A stretch of 64,000 nucleotides of DNA from JAUILA01 sp964563925 (GTDB taxonomy: Bacteria; Bacteroidota; Bacteroidia; Cytophagales; Cyclobacteriaceae). The translations under genes were made by a program, and so were the position numbers. Under the pieces are notes generated by a model. The model searched no databases, was not told where the DNA came from, and was given only the letters and a program-made list of their open reading frames with translations. The stretch lies in contig CAZLZD010000016.1 in assembly GCA_964563925.1 (NCBI GenBank), positions 1-64,000 of the forward strand, written 5' to 3'. Below are positions 1 through 9,210 of the stretch, piece by piece. Positions within the stretch are counted from its first letter, which is position 1. Each line of letters starts with the position of its first letter.

Positions 1-593
1 GAGGTCTCCTTAAAATCAAATACTGACGGGACTTCCGTGGTCTTGGTAGAATCATAATAGCTGATCCATCCGTCAAGGATAAAGGAAGGATCAGGCCCGA
101 ACCACTCATACCCGGCAAACGCATCGATGGCCGGATTTTCAGCGTCTCTTATGCGCAGAAAATAATTGCCTTCCCTGTTCATGAAATGCCAGGAATACCG
201 CCCGTGTGAGAGCGTGGGAATTGAAGGGTAGGCATTGGGTGGAATATACGTAAAATCAGCTATTACCACTGAATCAAGGGCCACCTTAACACCATCGGCC
301 GGGGAGAAAAACACCGAATCATTCCGGATGGTTACAGACCCGGCCACCACCGGGAAATTATCATCGTCAAGTCTGAGGTCGGAGGAGGGAGCGCTGCCCA
401 GGGTGAGCGTATCTCCTTTTTTCAGCGGATACCTGGCCACGAGAGCCAGGTAGGTTTCCCGTTTTTCTTTAAAAATCGCCTCACGCCAGCTTCTGAGGTT
501 GCTTATATATTCATCCGTCAGTGAGGGTGACTCACCGCCCTGATTTGTGCAGGCCATCAAAACGGGTAAAACAAGCCAAAGCAGTTGTTTCAT
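1..593 (-). CDS. DUF1684-family lipoprotein (3' end outside window)
   Basis: The gene starts with ATG at 593 and runs off the left edge, so about 197 residues are visible. The N-terminus is a lipoprotein signal (hydrophobic stretch ending in VLMAC), so the protein should be lipid-anchored in the envelope. The body shows the DUF1684 pattern: an early SWRE helix, a beta-rich middle, then YFLRIRDAENPA and AFAGYEWFGPDPSF, followed by the TTEVPSV turn typical of the family. The biochemical role of DUF1684 is unknown. It heads a run of minus-strand envelope genes but is separated from the upstream lipoprotein gene by about 46 bp. Family assignment is from motif memory, not a search. Confidence 0.75.
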   Translation of the reverse strand, partial: MKQLLWLVLPVLMACTNQGGESPSLTDEYISNLRSWREAIFKEKRETYLALVARYPLKKGDTLTLGSAPSSDLRLDDDNFPVVAGSVTIRNDSVFFSPADGVKVALDSVVIADFTYIPPNAYPSIPTLSHGRYSWHFMNREGNYFLRIRDAENPAIDAFAGYEWFGPDPSFILDGWISYYDSTKTTEVPSVFDFKET

Positions 594-639
594 TGATCAT
601 GCATAGGGGTACCTCGAACGGACAGGTTTCATAAATCTT

Positions 640-1026
640 TTATTCAAAATTCTCCAGTTGCACTTTACCTCCATCTGTGGTGAGGCTGTACTTTCCCAGC
701 TGACCATTTTCACTGCTGATAAGAATCAGGTGCAGCGTCGCATCATCCTGCCACTGATAGGTAGCCACATCAAAATTTTGCGAGCTTTTTATATAAGTTT
801 GGTAGCCTTCGACTTCCCCGTCCTGTTCGGTATACAATTGTACGGCGTAAGTATCTCCCAGGTAAGAAGACCGGTAAATGGCTACATCCCCCGGTGCATG
901 TCGGGCGGTATTTACTTCAGGAACCTCCGAATCCCGGAGATCGCTGATCTCTATAGTCATTTTTTCGCCCCCGGTACAGGAAAATGCTGACCAGCAAAGG
1001 ATCAGCGCACAGCATGCTGCTCTCAT
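640..1026 (-). CDS. Small putative lipoprotein, unknown function
   Basis: 128 residues from the ATG at 1026. A longer frame reaches 1146, but that would overlap the upstream AsmA-like gene by about 70 bp. The 1026 start places a hydrophobic segment (ALILCWSAFSC) at the extreme N-terminus, ending in a probable lipobox cysteine. The mature part is acidic and beta-rich (DVAIYRSSYLGDTYAVQLYTEQDG) and ends in a compact sheet-like region. I do not recognise the family. It lies just downstream of the AsmA-like gene on the same strand. Confidence 0.65.
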   Translation of the reverse strand: MRAACCALILCWSAFSCTGGEKMTIEISDLRDSEVPEVNTARHAPGDVAIYRSSYLGDTYAVQLYTEQDGEVEGYQTYIKSSQNFDVATYQWQDDATLHLILISSENGQLGKYSLTTDGGKVQLENFE

Positions 1027-1078
1027 AAGTACGTTAGAAAATGTTGAATCTGAAAGGTAAAAAATTACCGGGATTATT

Positions 1079-2704
1079 CTAGTCTTTCTCGTTTTTGTTA
1101 TTCTTCGGAATGACAATCGAACCCGCAGTGGAGGGCATGATCTCACGAAGCCCGTCCTTAATGCTCATCCACATATAATTAAACGGACTCCTGTTCATTC
1201 GCCTTTCTGTGACATATTCAAGATTCTCAAAGGAGCCCTCGCCTTTATCATTACTGCTTTTTACAAAGGCATTGGCAATAGTAGACAGAAGTCCGTTTTT
1301 TTCTTCCTGCCCCGTTTTGCTCAATACACTGAGGTTAAGGTTTCGATAGTCAAGATTCAGGGTATTATTGCTTTGGGTAAACCCCGCATCCATTCGCAAC
1401 CGAAATGCGCTGGCCTCCCCGGAATCGATGCGAAGGGAAGCGAGTGGCACAAGGGTCTGGTTGAGGATGGTCATATCAAAAGGTTCAATATCGGCATCCA
1501 GGTAAAAGTGTTCGTCGGAATAGGGAACTACAAGGTCAAAGGTTAGCGCAGCCTGTCCGTTCACCAGCGCTTCAAGTCTGGCGTGAAAGGATTCCAGTGT
1601 TTTCTGGCGTGCTGAATCCGTGGTGACATCTTCAATATAGCCGGTTATCCGGTCAAAACTCACCGTACCCGCCTCGCCCCCGGAAGGCGGGACTTCACTG
1701 TATGATATGGATGAATTGGAGATAAGTATCGAATCAACATCCAGCGGTATTTTCACCTTATCAAGCATCGATTTGAACATGGGTTTTTCCTTGCGGTTGG
1801 GCTCAGGCCTCGCTTTGTTACGAAAATCTTCCATTTGCAGACTGTCCACCCTGATGGTCGTGGCGTACAGCTTGAAAGAATCCCCGTATATATCAAACAT
1901 GTTTATTCCTTTAACTTCCAGGGAACGTAGAGTAAACCGGATTATATCCTTGTGAAATGGCAATGTGAGACTCACCTCCCTCATGGTTGTATCGAGCTTC
2001 ATGGCGATACCGGTCATACGGAGGTCATCGGAGACCGAGTTGAATGAAGTCTCCTGTATGCTGAGGCTGCTGTAATCCGATGTCCTGTATTCCAGGCTGT
2101 CAATCCTTGTTACCAGCCGCCCCACCTTGAAGGGAATGATAAAATCGACCCTGGCCGAATCGGTACGGATGTCATCTGCTTCGATCGCAATATTTTCTGC
2201 TGCCCCGAAGAGCGCCGTATCCGGCAGGGTGGTAAAGATTCGGGCGTTGCCATAACTTATTGAAAAATTCTTCAGCGCGGCGCTGTTAATGACATCGCCA
2301 AATAATCCCGACATTCCTTTCCTGATGTCCTTTTGCCTCGAAGAATCCCTTCTCAGATATACTTCGAAAGACGGCTGGTCAAAACTAAGCGTCCCGATCC
2401 GGAGTTTGTCAGAAAAGAGGAACGCAAACAGGGCGAGATCATCCATTCGTGCCGTCCCTATTTTTGCACGCACAAGGGTTCCGGCAGAATCTGGTGTGGC
2501 CTTCGGTAAAAGAGTTACTTCTTTCAGGGTGATACCATTCAGGGTATAGTCTATAGAGATGTCCTCATAATCAAGGTGATAGGTACGCAATCCGCGGTCG
2601 TTGACTATGTCATCAAATCTCCACTGAATGTAGAATTTAGCCCCCAGCAGAAAAACTGCCACACAGGCGATTACAATAAGAAGTGTTTTAATAATTCGTC
2701 TCAT
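1079..2704 (-). CDS. AsmA-like membrane-anchored envelope protein
   Basis: 541 residues from the ATG at 2704. A single N-terminal transmembrane helix (residues about 4-24, IIKTLLIVIACVAVFLLGAKF) is followed by a long periplasmic region of alternating beta-strands with recurring LxxxxxSLExK-type lines, ending in a lysine/asparagine-rich tail. This is the look of AsmA/DUF748-type proteins, which in other bacteria sit in the inner membrane and project a beta-structure into the periplasm; several have been linked to lipid transport. No catalytic motif is visible. Specific function is unknown and the AsmA assignment rests on architecture only. Confidence 0.6.
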   Translation of the reverse strand: MRRIIKTLLIVIACVAVFLLGAKFYIQWRFDDIVNDRGLRTYHLDYEDISIDYTLNGITLKEVTLLPKATPDSAGTLVRAKIGTARMDDLALFAFLFSDKLRIGTLSFDQPSFEVYLRRDSSRQKDIRKGMSGLFGDVINSAALKNFSISYGNARIFTTLPDTALFGAAENIAIEADDIRTDSARVDFIIPFKVGRLVTRIDSLEYRTSDYSSLSIQETSFNSVSDDLRMTGIAMKLDTTMREVSLTLPFHKDIIRFTLRSLEVKGINMFDIYGDSFKLYATTIRVDSLQMEDFRNKARPEPNRKEKPMFKSMLDKVKIPLDVDSILISNSSISYSEVPPSGGEAGTVSFDRITGYIEDVTTDSARQKTLESFHARLEALVNGQAALTFDLVVPYSDEHFYLDADIEPFDMTILNQTLVPLASLRIDSGEASAFRLRMDAGFTQSNNTLNLDYRNLNLSVLSKTGQEEKNGLLSTIANAFVKSSNDKGEGSFENLEYVTERRMNRSPFNYMWMSIKDGLREIMPSTAGSIVIPKNNKNEKD

Positions 2705-2794
2705 ATGGATTTAGTGATGATTTGAGAGGACAGGACCAGGCTTGTCGTTAGTAACAATAGGATTATCATGCCACAATATGCAGGAACAGACAGG

Positions 2795-3508
2795 CTACTC
2801 CTCCTCTCCGGATCCCAGCAAGTTTTCAAGCTGCTCCGTATCGAACGGATCATGCAGGTATCCTTTTACCATTCCATGGCGGTCAACCACCATATATGCC
2901 GGGTATCTTGCAATTCCGTAGCGCTGGGAAAAATTTCGTGCGTCGGGTATGATCACCACCCCGTCAGGCAATCCTTCATATTCTTCTGCTATTTCAGCTG
3001 TCGTACGATGCACCAGGCTAAGCATTTTCAGGTTCAGGGCTTCCGACCGCTCGTTAAATTCCTCCACTGTTTTCCGGAAGAACTTCATCTCGTAAAACGG
3101 AGGAGAAAAGGAAATGTAAAAAGCAATGAGTAGATTGGTTCCCCTCAAGCTGTACGAATCATAGGTCTGTCCGTCCATACCCGTCATGACGAACGGCATG
3201 AGTGAGTCGCCCGCTGACAATACAGGCTCAGCCGGTGGAATAGTGCGTCCGGAAGTATTGGCAGTATCCACATCATAGGCATAAATTTTACCGAATTTAT
3301 CCACCCGCGGATACATGCTTATCCTGTTATTATTTCGTTCCAGGAGGCTCGAAAATTCAGCCTTTGTCAATTCCTCCCCGGTGGCCTTATTATAAAACGG
3401 CAGGTCACCGGTTTCGAAATTCCGAATTTCAGCCACCCGCGTGGTCTGGGCGTTGACCATTGTTGCGAGCAGGAACAACAATCCGTATATAATCAGGCTC
3501 TGGCGCAT
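2795..3508 (-). CDS. Secreted thioredoxin-fold protein lacking the CXXC motif
   Basis: 237 residues with a clear signal peptide (LLFLLATMVNAQ, cleavage before Q). After about 90 residues of linker comes a redoxin-like domain: AGDSLMPFVMTGMDGQTYDSYSLRGTN resembles the entry to TlpA/AhpC domains, then LLIAFYISFSPPFYEMKFF and the cis-proline-like loop ARYPAYMVVDRHG. Where TlpA proteins carry CxxC this one has SPPF, so it cannot do thiol-disulphide exchange by the usual mechanism. It may bind a partner or be a degenerate redoxin. It lies between the AsmA-like gene and the ThuA fusion gene on the same strand. Confidence 0.65.
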   Translation of the reverse strand: MRQSLIIYGLLFLLATMVNAQTTRVAEIRNFETGDLPFYNKATGEELTKAEFSSLLERNNNRISMYPRVDKFGKIYAYDVDTANTSGRTIPPAEPVLSAGDSLMPFVMTGMDGQTYDSYSLRGTNLLIAFYISFSPPFYEMKFFRKTVEEFNERSEALNLKMLSLVHRTTAEIAEEYEGLPDGVVIIPDARNFSQRYGIARYPAYMVVDRHGMVKGYLHDPFDTEQLENLLGSGEEE

Positions 3509-3607
3509 TTACTCGCTGTTTATCTCATGAACTTACCCAGAAATGGGCAGATAAACAATGACTGGATACTGGCCGCAGGCCGGGAAGCTTTTGAATCCTG
3601 CCCGTGT

Positions 3608-6600
3608 CTATCGCATGCTCACCGACTGGTTCGGAGCCGGCATGAAGGTACTGGCCATATGCACCATTAGTGGTTGTCCGTCCACTGCGTCTTCATTCCT
3701 GTAAACAAAGTAAACGTCATGCTTTCCATCGGCCGGTGAAAGGCTGATCATGGCATTATGGGGTGGAATACGTGAAATACTGTTACCTTCTTTCGGCGCC
3801 AGGAATTCGGAAGTCCCGATCACCGGTCCGTCCGGGCTGTCAAGCCGAACCTCAATGACCCCCCCGGCCGCACCGAGCTGAGGCACCGGTGTGGTTGCCG
3901 TGGCCACCACTGCGCCGATACCGGTCAGGTCAACACCTTTGAGCATGGTATAGGCACCGGATTCCCCTATGATGGCGAGTTTGTTTCCGCCAAAGGTGAA
4001 TACATTTACTCCTTCAGTTTCTTCGGAGTTGGCGGGTATCACGGTCGGACTACGCAGGGTGAACATATCCTGGGCGGTAGTGGATGGAACCCCGTTCACC
4101 GACTTGTCGGTATAGGATGCCCTGATTACCACCATACCCGTTTTTGGAACGCCTTCCGGGATAACGGTTGTGTAGGTACCCTTGACGGGCAACATGCTGA
4201 CTTCGGGGGCCTCATCACCCAGGGTCAGAATATACTTCACAATATTAGAGGCATCGTCCTTTGATAGTTGCGGGTGCGCAGCCATGGCAATCTCACCCCA
4301 CACGCCGCTTCCGCCATTAATGATCTTGTTGGCAAGGTATTCCACCGCCCCGGGGTCATCCCTGTATTTTTCTGCGATGTCAAGATACGCCGGTCCGGCC
4401 GATTTGCTGTCAATTTTGTGGCAGGCTTTGCAATCACTGCCTTCCATAAGGTTCTTACCCGCAGCGGCAGCCACCGACTCATTTGCCATGACATGCCCCT
4501 GTGCGATTTCAATCTGGTCATAACCTTCCGGCAGATAATCAATGGTGACTGCTACTTCGTCCTCCGCAATGCCATTGCCAAGTGACCCGTCTTCCTTATC
4601 ATTCACCTTAACCTCATAAGCAAACGGAACGCCCTCAAAAAAGAAGGAAGTATTGGACCCGGGCATTTCGAAAGATAACTGTGCCGGTTCATTTCCGGCG
4701 ATCAGCTCGGTCTCCCTGATTACCCGTTCGCCCTGATCATCCCTGACAGTCAGGCGGGCGTTGTATACCCCGGGATTATCAAGGGTAAAGGTGGGATTCG
4801 GCTCACTGGAAGAGGCAACCGGACTTCCTGATGAGGTCAGTACCTTCCATTCATAGGTCAGGGGATCCCGGTCAAAATCCTTTGTACCTTCGGTATCAAA
4901 TGTGACGGTCATGGGAACCGCTCCCCGTGTTTGCGAAGCTGCGACCCTGACCCGGGGCTTCCGGTTACCACCGTTGTACTCAATCCGAACCAGGCGTGCA
5001 TCGTCATTTGCCACGAACCATCCGGTCCCGTACTCCAGGACATACAAGTCTCCCTCCGGTCCAAATTCCATGTCCATTGGATTACTGAATGAATGGTCAG
5101 GCATGAAGCGTTCCATTTCCGTGTAATTACCTTCCTCATCCATGGTCACGACGATGATCCAGCCCCTCATCCATTCATATATAAACAGTTTCCCGTCATA
5201 ATACTCCGGGAAAGAACGGGTGGCACCCTGCATCAAATCCTTACGGTATACTGGTCCGGCCATGGCAGTTCGTCCACCGGTACCCATGAGGGGGAATTCG
5301 GGAGAAATGTCATAAGGATACCAGATAAAATTCGGGGAAGTGGGCGGCAACTCCCGGAGTCCCGTATTGTTCCGTGAATCATTTATAGGTTTGGCCGGAT
5401 CAAATTTTGGCCCTGAAACACCCGTTTCAAAATCATAATCATGATAGGCCTCATCGTTCCCGGTAAACAGCGGCCAGCCAAAAAATCCGGGCTTGCGGGC
5501 CTGGTTGATCTCATCATAGGCCTTCGGTCCCAGTCCGGCTGAATCTGTGCCCGCATCGGGCCCCACATCGCCCCAGTATACAAAGCCTGTCAACGGATCA
5601 ACAGATATCCGGAACGGATTCCGGGTACCCATCACATATATCTCAGGACGTGTTTTTTCAGTTCCCACGGGGAAAAGGTTTCCTTCAGGAATGGTATATG
5701 TGCCATCAGCCTGTGGCGTAATCCTTATTATTTTACCCCTCAGGTCATTGGTATTTGACGATCCCTTCCGGGCATCCCATGGAATCCGTCCGGGCCTGTC
5801 ATCAATCGGCGCGTACTTGGTAGCCCGCGGACTGGTATTGTCCCCGGTACTCAGGTAAAGATTACCTTCGGAATCAAATGTTATGGATCCGCCGGTATGG
5901 CAGCATTCATCTCGCTGTACGCCAACCTCCAGCATCTCTTTTTCCGATTCCATCACCACCTTGTTGTCCCGGAATTCAAACCTCGACAATACATTCACCT
6001 GTCTGTCTCCTGCCGGCGAGTAGTACAGGTAAATCCAGTTGTTCTGGTCAAATGCCGGATCAATAGCCAGTCCAAGCAATCCGTCCTCTGCCTCAGGCTG
6101 ATTGCCATCCTGGTTATAGTACTTATGGCTGACCTCAAGCTCTCCGGCTTCAGTAATCCGGCCGGTCTCAGGGTCATAAAGCCTGATTTTACCCAGACGC
6201 TCAATAAATAATACCTTTCTGTCAGGCAAAACAGCCAGCTCCATCGGCTCATTCAGCTTTTCCGCCAGCACCACCTTGGTGAATCGGTTCTGGTCCGGAA
6301 CCCGTCCGGTGGAAGCCATGCTGTAATCCAGATCGCCGGAATTCCCGCCGCCAAGGACATATGCTATACCTCCCCCCAAATGCTTCAGAAACAACGGATC
6401 TGCGTAGCTTTCATTCGTATGGCCCATGGCAGTATAAAACATTCTCCCGCCATCAAATTCCTTGTACCAGGACATGGGGTGAAACTCCCCGTTGGTCCCT
6501 CCTTCATAGGTCGACTCGTCAATAGTGATCAGGACATTGAGGTCGTCCTGGATATTTTTGTAGTTATAGAATTCATCGGTCCGTTCCCAGGCTTGTGGTA

Positions 6601-7090
6601 ACGAGTCAGTAGCCGGATGGTTCTGGTCAATGATATTGAAGGTTGCTGTACGCACGTTAGGGTTATTGGGATGACTCTCAAAGTAACCACCTACCAGCTG
6701 TCCGTACCAGGGCCAGTTATATTCGGTATCGGCCGCTGCGTGTACTCCGACAAAACCTCCGCCTGCCTGGATGAAACGTTCAAAATCATTCTGCTGCTGC
6801 TTGTTAAGGACATCCCCGGTCGTGTTGAGAAAAATCACCGCACTGTAATTGCGCAGGTTTTCCTCATTGAATTTCTCCGCATTTTCGGTGGTATCGACCA
6901 TGAAATTGTTCTTTTCCGCCAGCTTGTTCAGGGCTTCTATGCCGGCGCCGATGGACTCATGCCGGAATCCGGCTGTTTTGGAGAATACCAGTATACGTGG
7001 CGGTTGTTCCGATCCGCCGCAGGATAAAAGAACGAATGAAACGATCAGCACCAATAAAGCTGAAAATAGTTTTGTTACAGGAGAATTCAT
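3608..7090 (-). CDS. ThuA / PQQ-type sugar dehydrogenase / PKD / cytochrome c fusion lipoprotein
   Basis: 1160 residues. A lipoprotein signal (VSFVLLSC) is followed in order by a ThuA-like class I glutaminase-fold domain (about 30-245; FSKTAGFRHESI, VGVHAAADTEYNWPWYG), a beta-propeller of the soluble glucose/sorbosone dehydrogenase type (about 265-695; GLLGLAIDPAF, HTGGSITFDSEGNLYLSTGD, GTRNPFRISVDP), a PKD domain (about 705-795), and a class I cytochrome c (CKACH near residue 886, probable Met ligand in the GEIAMAAHPQ stretch). A C-terminal beta domain of about 170 residues resembles a carbohydrate-binding module. The likely role is extracytoplasmic oxidation of a sugar with electrons passed to the attached haem. 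Substrate is unknown. Such fusions are common in Bacteroidota. Confidence 0.85.
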   Translation of the reverse strand: MNSPVTKLFSALLVLIVSFVLLSCGGSEQPPRILVFSKTAGFRHESIGAGIEALNKLAEKNNFMVDTTENAEKFNEENLRNYSAVIFLNTTGDVLNKQQQNDFERFIQAGGGFVGVHAAADTEYNWPWYGQLVGGYFESHPNNPNVRTATFNIIDQNHPATDSLPQAWERTDEFYNYKNIQDDLNVLITIDESTYEGGTNGEFHPMSWYKEFDGGRMFYTAMGHTNESYADPLFLKHLGGGIAYVLGGGNSGDLDYSMASTGRVPDQNRFTKVVLAEKLNEPMELAVLPDRKVLFIERLGKIRLYDPETGRITEAGELEVSHKYYNQDGNQPEAEDGLLGLAIDPAFDQNNWIYLYYSPAGDRQVNVLSRFEFRDNKVVMESEKEMLEVGVQRDECCHTGGSITFDSEGNLYLSTGDNTSPRATKYAPIDDRPGRIPWDARKGSSNTNDLRGKIIRITPQADGTYTIPEGNLFPVGTEKTRPEIYVMGTRNPFRISVDPLTGFVYWGDVGPDAGTDSAGLGPKAYDEINQARKPGFFGWPLFTGNDEAYHDYDFETGVSGPKFDPAKPINDSRNNTGLRELPPTSPNFIWYPYDISPEFPLMGTGGRTAMAGPVYRKDLMQGATRSFPEYYDGKLFIYEWMRGWIIVVTMDEEGNYTEMERFMPDHSFSNPMDMEFGPEGDLYVLEYGTGWFVANDDARLVRIEYNGGNRKPRVRVAASQTRGAVPMTVTFDTEGTKDFDRDPLTYEWKVLTSSGSPVASSSEPNPTFTLDNPGVYNARLTVRDDQGERVIRETELIAGNEPAQLSFEMPGSNTSFFFEGVPFAYEVKVNDKEDGSLGNGIAEDEVAVTIDYLPEGYDQIEIAQGHVMANESVAAAAGKNLMEGSDCKACHKIDSKSAGPAYLDIAEKYRDDPGAVEYLANKIINGGSGVWGEIAMAAHPQLSKDDASNIVKYILTLGDEAPEVSMLPVKGTYTTVIPEGVPKTGMVVIRASYTDKSVNGVPSTTAQDMFTLRSPTVIPANSEETEGVNVFTFGGNKLAIIGESGAYTMLKGVDLTGIGAVVATATTPVPQLGAAGGVIEVRLDSPDGPVIGTSEFLAPKEGNSISRIPPHNAMISLSPADGKHDVYFVYRNEDAVDGQPLMVHMASTFMPAPNQSVSMR

Positions 7091-7395
7091 GAATAGTCAG
7101 TTCAGGTAAATGGGAGTACCGGGACCATACCCGGCATCGAACCCACGAGTATACATAACGTGTTAAATCTACACAATAATATTTCTTCCAACGGAAAATC
7201 ACCCCTTTGAACGAATCATTTCAAGGACGTGCTAACCTTTAAGGAAAGGCTGAGGTTTTTACTCCGGATTGGTGATAGGTGTACCCTAAACCGGATATCC
7301 ATCCTGGATGTTTCCCTTAAGTTTCCAGTAAATCACTGAAACAGTTCTGATTACCTTCATTATTCATTAACTTCTCATCCATCATAACGGATTTT
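7091..7395. other. Divergent intergenic region, 305 bp
   Basis: This stretch separates the minus-strand ThuA fusion gene from the plus-strand coiled-coil gene and should carry both promoters. On the minus strand TAGATTTA near 7170 resembles a Bacteroidota -7 element, but no well-spaced TTTG accompanies it. Short palindromes (GGATATCC, CCTTTAAGG) are present. I find no convincing gene or RNA structure here. Confidence 0.4.
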
Positions 7396-8523
7396 ATGAA
7401 ATCAAGAATGTTGATCCTGCTGTGCGTGCTTTGTCCGCTTTCCATTCTGCACGCCCAGACCAAAAAGAAATTGCTGGAGCGCCAGCGAAAGCAGTTTGAG
7501 CTCAGCAATTATTACCTGTCCATGAATATGAATGCCTTGCTTACGGGTTACACAGGGCTTATTGAATACAAGCTTGACAGTGTAACAGCACAGGAGACCT
7601 CGCCCGATCTCCGCGCCAGGCAGGTCTTCCTGAAGTCTGCTATAATCACCTCGATGTCGCAGACCGCATTCCATTCAGATCCGCTGGCTGCGGCTATTGA
7701 CACCTGGGCATTATGTTACCAGCTAACCGATTATTTTGACTCGCGTGAATGCCGGGAAGAATATGGGGCGGCCTGTACGGAATCGAAAGAAATCTTTGAC
7801 TTGCTAGCGATGAATTTCAGAAATGGCCTGGAGGATTTTATTGATGAAGAGGACCTGAACGGTGTCCGGACTTTTGCCAGCAACCACCCCATTATGGATA
7901 ACTACCTGAACCGCAGGTCAATTATATATGAGATTTCTGACTGGATCAGCGAAGAAGAACTTCGACTGAAGTCAGGACTGCTTAATATGAACGATCTGAT
8001 GCGGGATTTAAGTAATCAGCTGGAATATTATGCGGCCACTATTCCGAAACAGACCATGTGGCAGCTGGACCAGCGGATCGCTGAATTTGGCGCCACCGAC
8101 AGTGTGGCATTGCTGATGGAAGACATGCGGAGAATGCTTTCCGCCACGAGCCTGTTACTCGAAAATTCGGATGCGCTTATCAGGGAAAACCGGGATACGC
8201 TGTTTTTCACAATTGATACCCAGCGCAGGCTTACCCTGGCCATGCTCCGGCAGGAGCGGGTGGCCTTACTGGAGGCCATGTCCCTGGAGCGACAGGCAGT
8301 GCTGGAGGCTTTGCACCAGGAACGCGAGGAAGCCCAGGCATTTGTTGACCAGCAGCGTGAAGCCATGATCGGGGATGTCAATACACTTTCCAACGATATG
8401 GTGTCGCTGTCTGTAGCATCCGGAAAGGAAATGGTGGATTATGTTTTCTTTAAATTACTGATCCTGACCGCAATACTTGGCCTGGTAATCATTCTCGGAA
8501 TTGTAGCGTATAAACGGCTTTAA
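7396..8523 (+). CDS. Secreted coiled-coil protein with C-terminal membrane anchor, unknown function
   Basis: 375 residues. An N-terminal signal peptide (MLILLCVLCPLSILHAQ) precedes an all-helical periplasmic region. Residues about 190-340 form long amphipathic helices rich in L, E, R and Q, probably a coiled coil (ERVALLEAMSLERQAVLEAL). A single transmembrane helix closes the protein (LLILTAILGLVIILGIVAY) with a short basic tail, so the coiled coil would project outward from the inner membrane. The layout resembles the ligand-sensing half of a chemoreceptor without its signalling part, but I do not recognise the family. It is monocistronic and convergent with the methyltransferase gene. Confidence 0.65.
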   Translation: MKSRMLILLCVLCPLSILHAQTKKKLLERQRKQFELSNYYLSMNMNALLTGYTGLIEYKLDSVTAQETSPDLRARQVFLKSAIITSMSQTAFHSDPLAAAIDTWALCYQLTDYFDSRECREEYGAACTESKEIFDLLAMNFRNGLEDFIDEEDLNGVRTFASNHPIMDNYLNRRSIIYEISDWISEEELRLKSGLLNMNDLMRDLSNQLEYYAATIPKQTMWQLDQRIAEFGATDSVALLMEDMRRMLSATSLLLENSDALIRENRDTLFFTIDTQRRLTLAMLRQERVALLEAMSLERQAVLEALHQEREEAQAFVDQQREAMIGDVNTLSNDMVSLSVASGKEMVDYVFFKLLILTAILGLVIILGIVAYKRL

Positions 8524-8530
8524 AGGGCTT

Positions 8531-9148
8531 CTAAATTCGGATGAAGATACCGAAAATGAAGGCTTGCGAATTCCCGGTTGGCGTAATGTGAGTAATTCTC
8601 CGGCTGGAGACAAATTCAAAGCCTTCCCTGAAGACCTCCTTCATTTTTTCCTCATCATAGCGGGTTACCGGCAGGCCGCTGCAGGATTCCGGTCCGTTCG
8701 TACTAAAGGTCCCTATAATTAAATGCCCGCCGGTGTTAACCCCCTGTGCCGCTGTCCTGGCATATCGGGCAATATCCCGCTCAGCAGTAAGAAAATGAAA
8801 AGCTGCACGGTCGTGCCACAAGTCATACTTGCGGTCGGGTTTGTAGGTGCGGATATCGGCATGGATCATTTTTACGTCAACGGAAAATTCGTTCAGGTCA
8901 TTTTCCATAAATTCCAGGGCTTCGTTGCTGATATCAAGGACCGACAAATCCGAGAATCCGTTTTTCAATAAATGCCTGGTCAGTAAACTTTCCCCGCCAC
9001 CAACGTCAATCAGGGGGGACCTGGTATCATTTGTTACCGAGAGGATCATATCCAGGGATGGCTGGGGATCCTGCTGGGTCCAGCTGAATTGGTCACGCGA
9101 TTTACTTTTGTAGATATTCTCCCAGTGGGCCTGAACTGACTCTTCCAT
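8531..9148 (-). CDS. Class I SAM-dependent methyltransferase
   Basis: 205 residues from the ATG at 9148 (MEESVQAHWENIY). An upstream in-frame start at 9280 would overlap the next gene and adds unconserved-looking sequence, so I reject it. Motif I reads LIDVGGGESLLTRHL (SAM-binding loop), followed by LSVLDISNEALE (motif II acidic residue) and KYDLWHDRAAFHFL, typical of the methyltransferase type 11/12 group also seen in thiopurine/tellurite-type enzymes. The methyl acceptor cannot be told from sequence. The gene is convergent with its right-hand neighbour, with only 7 bp between the stop codons. Confidence 0.8.
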   Translation of the reverse strand: MEESVQAHWENIYKSKSRDQFSWTQQDPQPSLDMILSVTNDTRSPLIDVGGGESLLTRHLLKNGFSDLSVLDISNEALEFMENDLNEFSVDVKMIHADIRTYKPDRKYDLWHDRAAFHFLTAERDIARYARTAAQGVNTGGHLIIGTFSTNGPESCSGLPVTRYDEEKMKEVFREGFEFVSSRRITHITPTGNSQAFIFGIFIRI

Positions 9149-9210
9149 AACATTGCAAAGGTATTGCATTTTAACTTCAGGGTATGTAACACGTGTTACA
9201 CAAACACAGG

